64,000 nucleotides of DNA from Lysobacteraceae bacterium SCN 69-320 (GTDB lineage: Bacteria > Pseudomonadota > Gammaproteobacteria > Xanthomonadales > Rhodanobacteraceae), in assembly GCA_001725155.1 (NCBI GenBank), contig MEFP01000019.1, positions 1-64,000 on the forward strand, given 5' to 3'. The notes beneath the pieces are model-generated. The model searched no databases. It was not told the DNA's origin and saw nothing but the letters and a program-made list of their open reading frames with translations. How positions within the stretch are numbered: the first letter of the stretch is position 1; each line of letters starts with the position of its first letter. The position numbers and the translations under genes were made by a program. Below are positions 54,294-62,227 of this stretch, piece by piece.

Positions 54294-56611
54294 GGGCGGG
54301 TGTGTTTGCGGCGCTGGCCGCCATCGTCCCCTGCCTCGCCCTGGCCGAACCGACCATCGGACTGCAGAGTGGCCAGCCGGCCAGCTTCCTGATCCCGGGC
54401 TCCAGTTTCTCGACCTCCTACTACGTCGACGTGCGTCCCGGCGATGCGCAGCTGCAGGTACAGGTGCATAACCTCAGCAGCGACGACGTCGACATCGTGC
54501 TGCGCTACGGCACGCCGTTCGCCGACCGCACGGCCAACGAAGGCGCGACGCCGGACGGCGATCTGTTCCTCGACTACGCGCACTACTGGGGCCTCAGCGC
54601 CGGCGGCGACGAAAGCATCCTGGTGCAGAAATCCAGCCCCATTCCGCTGCGTGCCGGGCGCTGGTACATCGCCGTGCTGAACCAGACCGGCCAGGCGCAG
54701 AACCTGACCCTGACCGCGACCTTGCGCGACAGCGTGCCGCAGGCCGCGCTGCAGTTCACCTATCTCGCGAGCGGCAGCTGCACCGGCAGCGGCTGGTTCG
54801 ACACGACACCGGCGACGCCGATCGACGGCAACCCGGGCACCACGCTGGGCGAGCAGCGCCGCAATGCCCTGCAGAAAGCCGGCGATCTGCTGGCTACGCA
54901 GCTCAAGCTGCCGATAGCGCTGCGGGTCAACGCCTGCTGGGAAGCGCTCGGCGGCAATCGCACCGACGGCGCGCGCATCGCTCAGGCACAGCCCAACGGC
55001 TATCTCTACGACAGCGCCGATTTCAGCGTGCCCTGGCTGCCGGACAAGTACACCTGGTATTCGGTCACCGAAATGGTCCGCCTCAGCGGTACGCCGCAGT
55101 GCGGCACCTTCGGCAACAGCTGCGGCACGCCGGACATCCAGACCACGTTCAACAGCGATATCGACCCGCCGAACAGCGTGGTCAACGCGCCGTTCTATTA
55201 CGGCTACACCGGCACCAACAAACCGGCACGCTCCATCGACTTCATCTCGACAACGATGCACGAGCTGACCCACGGACTGGGCTTCCTCGGCCTGGTCAAT
55301 ACCGATGCGGACAGCAACGAACCGCTCGGCGCCCGCGCCGCCGCGCGCAACGGCCAGGAGTACGACGACGCGTTCAGCCGCCAGCTCGTCACCGTCAACG
55401 CGCAGACGCGCAGCTACAAGCCCTTTCTCGGCGCGGACACCAGCGACGCGGAGCGCGCCGCGACGCTGGTATCGCAGGACGGCCTGCGCTGGGCCGGCGT
55501 GGCAGCGATGACCTCGCCGCGCAACGAGCGGCGCGACCGGCCCATACCGGACAACTTCCCGCTGATGTTCGCGCCCTGCGACCGCGCCGCAATGACCGAT
55601 CCCTGTACCACCCTGCCCGGCTCCACCCTGTCGCATACGGTGCAGCCCGGCGATCTCATGAACGCCTACGACAACGGCACGTCCAACCGCGACCTCGGGC
55701 TGGCCCTGCCCATGCTCGATGCACTGGGCTGGTCCAACGCCGACGCGCCGCCGCCGACCTACGCGCTGCCCGTCGCCGGCAACTGGTTCGATCGCACGCA
55801 CGGCGGCCATGGCCTGGATTTCCAGCTCTACTCGCGCGACGCGGTCAACGGCGACCTGTACTTCGTCATCTTCTACACCTTTGAAGACGACAACCAGCCC
55901 GAGTACTACCTCGGTCTCGGCCGCCTGATCGACGGCAAGTTCATCGGCGCCAAGCAGGCCAATGGCATCGCGCTGATGCGCCTGCGCTACAACGCCGCCT
56001 CGCACAGCACCGCGATCGACCGCACATCGAGCGGCCAGTTGTTCATCGATTTCAATCAGGCGGCGCAGTCGCCGGCCTGCCGCAGCGCCGACCGCAGCGG
56101 CGCCAGCGCGCTCGCCGTCATGAAATGGTCCATACGCGGCGACAGCGCGACCTGGTGCCTGGAACCGGCGGTGCCGGCCGCAGCGCATACCACGCCGGAT
56201 TTCTCCGGGCACTGGTACGGCGGCAATCCCAACGATCTGGGCTGGGGCATGGAACTGCTGAGCCTCAACGGCCCGGCCGGCCAGCGCCGGCTCGTCGCGG
56301 TCGTCTACTACCCTGACCTGCAGGGCCGCTCGCGCTGGGCCATCACGGCGCTCAGCGACGTCGATCCGGCCAGCACGCCGGCGCTGAGCCTCAACGAAGT
56401 CACCGGCTACTGCCGCACCTGTCCGCCGCCGGCCGGCGGCACCACGGCGCGCGCAATCGGCACGATACGCCTGAAACTGACCCAACCCACGCGCGTGGAA
56501 CCGGCCGACGGCGTCAACCGCGTGAGCATTGCGATCAGCATTCCCGGCGTGGCCGATTTCCGCCGCGACGACGTGCCGCTGACCCTGCTGTCGGCGCCGC
56601 CCGACCCCTAG
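54290..56611 (+). CDS. Secreted HExxH zinc metalloprotease with C-terminal Gly-x-Trp modules
   Basis: 773 residues. It has a signal peptide ending ALAE (about 19 residues), a PPC-like N-terminal domain (about 25-145), then the zinc motif HELTHGLGFLG (HExxH at 324-328, with the following G-x-G-F of gluzincin-like secreted proteases). The C-terminal third carries at least two Gly-x-Trp-type modules, LPVAGNWFDRTHGGHGLDFQ (about 495) and DFSGHWYGGNPNDLGWGMEL (about 640), which also appear in the protein at 57778. It should be exported and cut proteins outside the cell. The substrate is unknown. Known: PPC domains are often removed on secretion. The ATG overlaps the small upstream gene. A strong terminator follows. 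Confidence 0.83.
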   Translation: MRAGVFAALAAIVPCLALAEPTIGLQSGQPASFLIPGSSFSTSYYVDVRPGDAQLQVQVHNLSSDDVDIVLRYGTPFADRTANEGATPDGDLFLDYAHYWGLSAGGDESILVQKSSPIPLRAGRWYIAVLNQTGQAQNLTLTATLRDSVPQAALQFTYLASGSCTGSGWFDTTPATPIDGNPGTTLGEQRRNALQKAGDLLATQLKLPIALRVNACWEALGGNRTDGARIAQAQPNGYLYDSADFSVPWLPDKYTWYSVTEMVRLSGTPQCGTFGNSCGTPDIQTTFNSDIDPPNSVVNAPFYYGYTGTNKPARSIDFISTTMHELTHGLGFLGLVNTDADSNEPLGARAAARNGQEYDDAFSRQLVTVNAQTRSYKPFLGADTSDAERAATLVSQDGLRWAGVAAMTSPRNERRDRPIPDNFPLMFAPCDRAAMTDPCTTLPGSTLSHTVQPGDLMNAYDNGTSNRDLGLALPMLDALGWSNADAPPPTYALPVAGNWFDRTHGGHGLDFQLYSRDAVNGDLYFVIFYTFEDDNQPEYYLGLGRLIDGKFIGAKQANGIALMRLRYNAASHSTAIDRTSSGQLFIDFNQAAQSPACRSADRSGASALAVMKWSIRGDSATWCLEPAVPAAAHTTPDFSGHWYGGNPNDLGWGMELLSLNGPAGQRRLVAVVYYPDLQGRSRWAITALSDVDPASTPALSLNEVTGYCRTCPPPAGGTTARAIGTIRLKLTQPTRVEPADGVNRVSIAISIPGVADFRRDDVPLTLLSAPPDP

Positions 56612-56622
56612 CCGCGCAACGA

Positions 56623-56654
56623 AAAACGGCGTGTCCCTGCGGACACGCCGTTTT
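56623..56654. terminator. Bidirectional intrinsic terminator
   Basis: Perfect 14-base arms AAAACGGCGTGTCC (56623-56636) and GGACACGCCGTTTT (56641-56654) with a CTGC loop, between the convergent metalloprotease and isocitrate dehydrogenase genes. A and T runs flank it on both sides, so it can act on both strands. Confidence 0.87.
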
Positions 56655-56674
56655 CTGCTCATTGCGTTTTTCGC

Positions 56675-57688
56675 TCAACCCTTGCGCAAGCTGTCGATCA
56701 GTGCGTCGGCGAAGGTCTCGGTGCTGCCGCTGCCGCCGAGGTCCGGGGTCACGCGGTCCTTGCGGCCGACCACGTCGCGGATCGCCGCACGCACGCGCTG
56801 GGCCTGATCCTCATGGCCGAGGTGACCGAGCATCTGGCAGCCCGCGAGCAGCAGCGCGCAGGGATTGGCCACGCCCTTGCCGGCGATGTCCGGTGCCGAG
56901 CCATGCACGGCCTCGAAGATCGCCGCTTCGGTACCGATGTTCGCGCCGGGCGCCAGACCGAGGCCGCCGACCAGGCCGGCGCAGAGATCGGAAATGATGT
57001 CGCCGAACAGGTTGGTCGTGACGATCACGTCGAACTGCTGCGGATTCATGACCAGCTGCATGCAGCAGTTGTCGACGATCATCTCGTTGCACTGGATCTC
57101 GGGATATTCGCCGGCCACTTCGCGCGCCACCTTCAGGAACAGGCCCGAGGTGGTCTTCATGATGTTGGCCTTGTGCACGATCGTGACCTTGCGGCGCCCC
57201 TGGCGGCGCGCCAGTTCGAACGCGTAGCGCACGATGCGCTCGGAGCCGCGGCGCGTGACCTTGATCTGCGAATGGGCGGTATCACCGTCTTCGGACAGGG
57301 TCTGGCCTTCCGAACCGTAGGCGCCTTCGGTGTTCTCACGCACGGTGATCAGGTCGATGCCCTCGTAGCGCGCCTTGGTGCCCGGAATCGTGATCGCCGG
57401 ACGCACGTTGGCGTACAGGTCGAAGCGTTTGCGCAGCTCGACGTTGAGCGAGGAGAACCCGCCGCCGATCGGCGTGGTCAGAGGCCCCTTGAGCGCGACG
57501 CGATGGCGCGCGATCGCGTCCATCGTGGCCTGCGGCAGCAGCTCGCCGCAGCGTTCCTGCGCGGCCATGCCGGCGTCGACGAATTCGTAGCTAAGGCCGG
57601 TTTTCAGCTCGTCGAGCACGCGCAAGGTCGCGTTCATGATTTCCGGGCCGATGCCGTCGCCGCGGATTACGGCAATTGTCTTGCTCAT
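56675..57688 (-). CDS. icd: NAD-type isocitrate dehydrogenase
   Basis: 337 residues, the short IDH/LeuB form. Motifs VIRGDGIGPEIMNATLRVL, VRENTEGAYGSEGQTL (substrate loop), KANIMKTTSGLFLKVAREVA, DNCCMQLVMNPQQFDVIVTTNLFGDIISDLCAGLVGGLGLAPGAN (shown here as its key elements) and EAVHGSAPDIAGKGVANP. The short dimeric form is usually NAD-dependent and the long E. coli form uses NADP; this protein matches the short form in length. It makes 2-oxoglutarate in the TCA cycle. The ATG at 57688 is standard. 3-Isopropylmalate or tartrate dehydrogenase are less likely alternatives within the same superfamily. Confidence 0.9.
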   Translation of the reverse strand: MSKTIAVIRGDGIGPEIMNATLRVLDELKTGLSYEFVDAGMAAQERCGELLPQATMDAIARHRVALKGPLTTPIGGGFSSLNVELRKRFDLYANVRPAITIPGTKARYEGIDLITVRENTEGAYGSEGQTLSEDGDTAHSQIKVTRRGSERIVRYAFELARRQGRRKVTIVHKANIMKTTSGLFLKVAREVAGEYPEIQCNEMIVDNCCMQLVMNPQQFDVIVTTNLFGDIISDLCAGLVGGLGLAPGANIGTEAAIFEAVHGSAPDIAGKGVANPCALLLAGCQMLGHLGHEDQAQRVRAAIRDVVGRKDRVTPDLGGSGSTETFADALIDSLRKG

Positions 57689-57777
57689 GCAGGGGATACT
57701 CCAGAATGCCGGCTTGTCTGCGGTACAGAAAACTCCGCATTATCGGAGATGCCTCTCCAGCGAACAACTTTCGCCGT

Positions 57778-58899
57778 ATGCGACCTTGGTCCGTATTCCC
57801 CGCCGTCGCGGCTCTGGCCGTCTGGCTGGCCGCCGCGTCGGCCGGCACGGCGGCGCGGGCTTCCGAACCGGTGCTTGCGCCGTACAGCGACAGCCCGGAA
57901 CTGAAGATCGAAGCCGTGTCGGGCGACACCCCGCGGCTGCGCCTGCAGGGCGTCTGGCCGACGCCGTGCCTGCCGACGGTCGAGAAGGTCCAGCTCGACG
58001 GCAGCGACCTGCGCATCGAGCTGCGCTCGAAGAAGCCGCTGTGCGCTCGCGCCAGCGTGCCGTTCGATCTCGACATCGACCTGTCCCGCCCGGTCGGCAA
58101 GCAATGGCCGGCGACGCCGCTGCGCGTCAGCGTACTGGCCGCCAACAGCGTGGCGGCAGCGCCGCAGCTGCGCGGCTTCGCCCTGATCGAGCCGCAGCCC
58201 GGACCGCGCGCGCTGCCGGCGTCAGGCCTCTGGTGGCCACTGCCCGAGGCCGACGCCAGCAACCCGATGGCCGGCACCGGTTTCAGCTTCGAGGTCCAGG
58301 GCAACACGATCGCGGCTGCCGTGCTCGGCCGCACCGGTAACGGGTCGATCTGGTATTTCGGCACCGGCAAGCTGCGCGGCCGCACCGTGGCGCTCGATCT
58401 CGTCGCGGCGCCGCAGGCCGGCACGACGACGCCGGGCGGCGGCAACGACGCCATGCTCGCCCTGGACTTCGACAGCAACGGCCGCGCGACCGCCTGGCTC
58501 GGCTATTACGAGCACGGCGACAACCAGCCACTGCTGCGCCAGCAGACCTTCGCCCTGGCCCACCTTCCGTTTGCCGAGCGCACCGACGGCACGGCCTGGC
58601 AGGGTGACTGGGTGCTGCTCGGCGCGACACCGGGCCAGCCGCGCAGCGCACGTCAGCTGCGCCTCGACGCGACGAGCTTCATCGCCGTGGCGAATTACCG
58701 CATCAGCGGCGACGACGGCTCGGTGCTCAGCTGCGAGCGCGACCCGGCGGCCGCCAGGGTCGCCCCGCCCAGACACTGCCGGCTCAACGCCGCGAACGGC
58801 ACGCTGATCGCGGATTTCGACTCGATCGACATCAACCGGCTCGACGGCTACGCGCCGGACCGCACGCCGGTACAACTGATCCGCATCGACAAGCGCTGA
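57778..58899 (+). CDS. Secreted protein with Gly-x-Trp modules
   Basis: 373 residues. It has a signal peptide (about 1-28, ending ARA), then a folded domain (about 35-150) and two Gly-x-Trp-type modules: LPASGLWWPLPEADASNPMA (about 150) and TAWQGDWVLLGATPGQPRSA (about 275), with GSIWYFGTGKLRGRTVALDL. Similar modules lie at the C-terminus of the metalloprotease at 54290. No catalytic residues were found. It could be a partner or a binding protein of the same secreted system. The ATG at 57778 was chosen because the signal peptide begins there. It is divergent to icd, with about 90 bases between starts. Confidence 0.75.
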   Translation: MRPWSVFPAVAALAVWLAAASAGTAARASEPVLAPYSDSPELKIEAVSGDTPRLRLQGVWPTPCLPTVEKVQLDGSDLRIELRSKKPLCARASVPFDLDIDLSRPVGKQWPATPLRVSVLAANSVAAAPQLRGFALIEPQPGPRALPASGLWWPLPEADASNPMAGTGFSFEVQGNTIAAAVLGRTGNGSIWYFGTGKLRGRTVALDLVAAPQAGTTTPGGGNDAMLALDFDSNGRATAWLGYYEHGDNQPLLRQQTFALAHLPFAERTDGTAWQGDWVLLGATPGQPRSARQLRLDATSFIAVANYRISGDDGSVLSCERDPAAARVAPPRHCRLNAANGTLIADFDSIDINRLDGYAPDRTPVQLIRIDKR

Positions 58900-58918
58900 C
58901 GCCGCGTACGCGCGCCGC

Positions 58919-59305
58919 TCAACCCGCGGTGTGGTCGTGCGGCGCCGGCACCTCGGCCTGGGCCGCCTCGAGCTGGTCGAGAAAATCCACCGCGCGGCGC
59001 AAATGCGGAATCACGATGGAGCCACCGACGACGAGGCCGACACTGAACACCTCGAAGAACTCGTCGCGATTCACACCGGCCTCGCGGCACTGCGCGACGT
59101 GGTAGGCGATGCAGTCGTCGCAGCGCAGCACGAGCGAGGCGACCAGACCGAGCAACTCCTTGGTCTTCACGTCCAGCGCGCCGCTCTTGTAGGTCTGCGT
59201 GTCCAGCGCGAAGAAGCGCCGCACGACCTGGTTGTCCTCAGCCAGGATGCGCTCGTTCATGCGCTTGCGGAACTCGGTGAACTGGTGCACGCGATCCTCG
59301 CTCAT
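58919..59305 (-). CDS. Carboxymuconolactone decarboxylase/AhpD-like protein
   Basis: 128 residues. The family motif is CDDCIAYHV with C62, C65 and H69 (CxxC-xxx-H), as in AhpD-type peroxidase/disulfide proteins. True carboxymuconolactone decarboxylases lack the CxxC, so a redox role is likelier here. The ATG at 59305 overlaps the stop of grxC by four bases (ATGA), so translation is coupled to a glutaredoxin gene. This linkage supports a thiol redox role, but the substrate is unknown. Confidence 0.9.
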   Translation of the reverse strand: MSEDRVHQFTEFRKRMNERILAEDNQVVRRFFALDTQTYKSGALDVKTKELLGLVASLVLRCDDCIAYHVAQCREAGVNRDEFFEVFSVGLVVGGSIVIPHLRRAVDFLDQLEAAQAEVPAPHDHTAG

Positions 59306-59565
59306 GCGCCGCTCCCGAGCAGTTCGGCCAGCCGGCCGCTGCGGTCGGCGGCGACGAGATCGTCGTGTCCGCCGACGAGCTGGCCGTTGATGAAGATCTG
59401 CGGCACCGTGCGCCGGCCGCCGCTGCGCTGAAGCATTTCATCGCGCAGGGTCGGATCGCTGTCGATGCGAATCTCGCGATAGTCGAGGCCCTTGGCCTTG
59501 AGCACGCTCTTGGCGGCGACGCAGTACGGGCATATCGCCGTTGTATACATTTCTATCCTGGCCAC
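59302..59565 (-). CDS. grxC: Glutaredoxin 3
   Basis: 87 residues, near E. coli Grx3 (83). The active site CPYC is at 12-15 in YTTAICPYCVAAKSVL, followed by VPQIFINGQLVGGHDDL (cis-Pro loop and GSH-binding GG). It reduces protein disulfides and mixed disulfides with glutathione. The start is GTG at 59565, with GGAG six bases upstream. The Met at residue 6 is an alternative. The stop overlaps the AhpD-like gene. Confidence 0.94.
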   Translation of the reverse strand: MARIEMYTTAICPYCVAAKSVLKAKGLDYREIRIDSDPTLRDEMLQRSGGRRTVPQIFINGQLVGGHDDLVAADRSGRLAELLGSGA

Positions 59566-59778
59566 GCAATTCTCCAGCGTCGGCGCCGGGGAATTCCGCC
59601 GCCGTCTCGGTCGGCGCCATTGTGGGGGCGAAAACGCGATCGGCAAGAGCGGCCGCGACCGCGCGGGCGTCTGCCGCGGCACGCAACCCCAGGTGAACGG
59701 CGCCGCGGCGCATTGGCCGGGGGAACCTTCGCTGGGTTAATGTGTCGCAGCCATTCTCCACCGCTGCACCGTCCGGCC

Positions 59779-61458
59779 ATGCGAAACTGGTTCATCGCCC
59801 TGCTGAGTCTCTGCGCCACCGGTCCGGCGGCCGCACGCGAATCCGGCGTGCGCCTGCCCGATATCGGCAGTTCCGCCAGCGCCATCATGACGCCGCAGGA
59901 ACAGCGCTCCTACGGCGCCAGCATGCTGCACGAAATGCGTTCCTACAGCCTGGTCCTCGACGACCCGCTGCTGGTCGACTACCTGAACGCCCTGGGCTAC
60001 CGCCTCGTCGCCCACAGCGACAAACCCGATCAGGGCTATACCTTCTTCGTCGTGCGCGATCCGGCCATCAATGCGTTCGCCGCGCCCGGTGGCTACATCG
60101 GCGTCAATGCCGGACTCATCACGACGGCGGTCGACGAGGGCGAGGTCGCCGCGGTGCTGGCCCACGAAATCGCCCACATAAGCCAGAACCATCTGCTGCG
60201 CGCGTTCGAGGACTCGCAGAAGGCTTCCCTGCCGATCGCGCTGGCCATGCTCGGCGCGATGATCGCCTCGCAGGGCGCCAGCGGCGACGGTGCCGAGGCC
60301 GCAATCGTCGCCGGCACGTCGCTGATCCAGCAGCGCCAGATCAATTTCACGCGCAAGGACGAGATCGAGGCCGACCGCGTCGGCATCCAGACCCTGGCCC
60401 GCGCCGATTTCGACCCGCAGTACATGGCCAGCTTCTTCGCCCGCATGGAGCGCGCGCTGCGCCCGGGCGCCGGCGACCGCGGCATTCCCGACCTGCTGCG
60501 CACCCACCCGGTCAACACCGACCGCATCAGTGACGCGAAGGCCCGCGCCGACGCACTGGCCGAGGAACAGAAGGCCGCGCGCGCGCGCAGCCGCAGCCTG
60601 CCGCCGATTTCGCCGGGCTATTGGCTGAATCCGCCGCGCGCCGACGACCTGTCGCCGCTGCCCAAGCTCGACACGACCGTGGTCACGGCCGACGCGAACC
60701 TGTATTTCCTGCTGATGCGCGAGCGTGCACGCGTGCTCGCCGCGGATCAGCCCAGCGCGCTGATCGCCTATTACGCCGACAACCGGCGCGAACCCGGCAG
60801 CGTCGCCGCGGCCGCCGCTCGCTACGGCCATGCACTGGCGCTCTGGCGCGTCGGCCAGGGCGACAAGGCGCGCGAGCTGCTGCTGCCGCTGGTCGCCGAA
60901 GCACCCGGCCTGCTGCCCTACCAGCTTGCCCTGGCCCAGGCCGAGGCGCAGTCCGGCCGGCGCACCGATTCGCTGAACCGCTACGAGCGGCTCGTCGCGA
61001 ATTCGCCGTCCAACCGGGCCATCCTGCTGGCCTATGCGCAGACCCTGATCGAGGACGCCAAGCTCGCCAGCGGCCGCCGCGCCCAGGATCTGCTGCGGCC
61101 GCTGATGGCCGAGGAAATCGACGATCCGGAGGTCTATCGCGTGTTCGCGCGCTCGGCCGAGCTGGCCGGCGACAAGATCCGCGCCGCCGAGGCTTACGCA
61201 GATGTGGCCCTGCTCAACGGCCGGCTCGAGGACGCGATGAACCAGCTGCGCGCGCTGACTGAACGCCGCGATCTTGACTACTACCAGCGCGCGCGCATCG
61301 AGGCGCGCATCGCGGAAGTCACGCCCTACGTGCTGGAGCTGCGCCGCCGCGGCATCAAGCCGCGCGATCAGGGCTATATGGCGCCGGCGTTTTCCTGCCA
61401 GGATTCAAACTCTTGTGCTTCCATGTCATCGAGGCGTAACAATCCTGCATTGCAATAA
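59779..61458 (+). CDS. bepA: Periplasmic M48 metalloprotease with TPR, BepA-like
   Basis: 559 residues. It has a signal peptide (about 1-19, ending AAAR), then a Peptidase_M48 domain with HEIAH at 129-133, the third-ligand motif EIEADRVGIQ (about 195-204), and a C-terminal TPR region (about 330-530). In E. coli BepA degrades or assists outer-membrane proteins such as LptD in the periplasm. Length is slightly above E. coli BepA (487). The last 25 codons (from about 61384) use rare AT-rich codons unlike the rest and read SCQDSNSCASMSSRRNNPAL, so a lost original stop or a run-on into the phoB leader is suspected. Confidence 0.9.
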   Translation: MRNWFIALLSLCATGPAAARESGVRLPDIGSSASAIMTPQEQRSYGASMLHEMRSYSLVLDDPLLVDYLNALGYRLVAHSDKPDQGYTFFVVRDPAINAFAAPGGYIGVNAGLITTAVDEGEVAAVLAHEIAHISQNHLLRAFEDSQKASLPIALAMLGAMIASQGASGDGAEAAIVAGTSLIQQRQINFTRKDEIEADRVGIQTLARADFDPQYMASFFARMERALRPGAGDRGIPDLLRTHPVNTDRISDAKARADALAEEQKAARARSRSLPPISPGYWLNPPRADDLSPLPKLDTTVVTADANLYFLLMRERARVLAADQPSALIAYYADNRREPGSVAAAAARYGHALALWRVGQGDKARELLLPLVAEAPGLLPYQLALAQAEAQSGRRTDSLNRYERLVANSPSNRAILLAYAQTLIEDAKLASGRRAQDLLRPLMAEEIDDPEVYRVFARSAELAGDKIRAAEAYADVALLNGRLEDAMNQLRALTERRDLDYYQRARIEARIAEVTPYVLELRRRGIKPRDQGYMAPAFSCQDSNSCASMSSRRNNPALQ

Positions 61459-61481
61459 CGCCGCTGTCACGAAAGCGTCGC
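61404..61481 (+). promoter_or_regulatory. Candidate phoB control region with Pho-box-like half sites
   Basis: ATGTCAT at 61423-61429 and CTGTCAC at 61464-61470 (followed after four bases by GCGTCGC) resemble Pho-box half sites (CTGTCAT repeats, 11-base spacing). TTGTGC ... TAACAAT near 61413-61443 could be a promoter. The match to a full Pho box is poor. The segment overlaps the 3' end of the bepA-like gene. Confidence 0.3.
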
Positions 61482-61506
61482 GCCGCGGCGCAACCCGCGT
61501 GCAACC

Positions 61507-62196
61507 GTGCAAAAACGCATCCTCATCGTTGAAGACGAAACCGCGATACGCGACATGGTCGCCTTCGCCCTGCGCAAGGCCGGCATGGATCCGGTGCATG
61601 CGGCCGACGCACGCATCGCCCAGTCCGCCATTGCCGAGCGCGTGCCGGACATGATCCTGCTGGACTGGATGCTGCCGGGCATGAGCGGTCTGGAATATGC
61701 CCGCCGCCTGCGCAAGGAAGAACTCACGCGCGAAGTCCCCATCATCATGCTGACCGCGCGCGGCGAGGAAGGCGACCGCGTCAACGGCCTGGATGCCGGC
61801 GTCGACGACTACGTCGTGAAACCGTTCTCCGCGCGCGAACTGATCGCGCGCATCAAGGCCGTCATGCGCCGCACTCACGGCGACGAAGGCGACGGTGTCG
61901 TCGAACTCGGCGGCCTGCGCATCGACGGCGCGGCGCACCGCGTCTATGCCGGCGACCAGACCGTGCAGATCGGCCCGACCGAATACCGCCTGCTGCATTT
62001 CTTCATGACCCACGCCGAGCGGGTCTATTCGCGCAGTCAGCTGCTCGACCAGGTCTGGGGCGGCAGTGTCTACGTCGAGGAACGCACGGTCGACGTGCAC
62101 ATCCGCCGCCTGCGCAAGACGCTGGAACCGTACCACTTGGAAAATCTCGTCCAGACCGTACGCGGCGCCGGCTATCGCTTCTCGGTAACGCCCTGA
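61507..62196 (+). CDS. phoB: Phosphate regulon response regulator PhoB
   Basis: 229 residues. The receiver (about 1-120) has acidic residues in LIVEDETAIRD, phospho-acceptor D53 (ILLDWMLPGMSG) and the conserved Lys in DDYVVKPFSARELIARI. The OmpR/PhoB winged helix (about 130-229) ends EERTVDVHIRRLRKTLEPY and TVRGAGYRFS. It activates the Pho regulon under phosphate limitation. The start is GTG at 61507. phoR follows in the same direction, 31 bases downstream. Confidence 0.95.
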   Translation: MQKRILIVEDETAIRDMVAFALRKAGMDPVHAADARIAQSAIAERVPDMILLDWMLPGMSGLEYARRLRKEELTREVPIIMLTARGEEGDRVNGLDAGVDDYVVKPFSARELIARIKAVMRRTHGDEGDGVVELGGLRIDGAAHRVYAGDQTVQIGPTEYRLLHFFMTHAERVYSRSQLLDQVWGGSVYVEERTVDVHIRRLRKTLEPYHLENLVQTVRGAGYRFSVTP

Positions 62197-62227
62197 GCGC
62201 CGTCCGCTCCAGCAACGGCGTCAGCCC

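Noticed and set aside
53030-56662. Long minus-strand frame (1210 codons) opposite thiD and the metalloprotease
   Set aside because: Same GC-bias shadow effect. The plus-strand genes carry catalytic motifs and signal peptides in frame.
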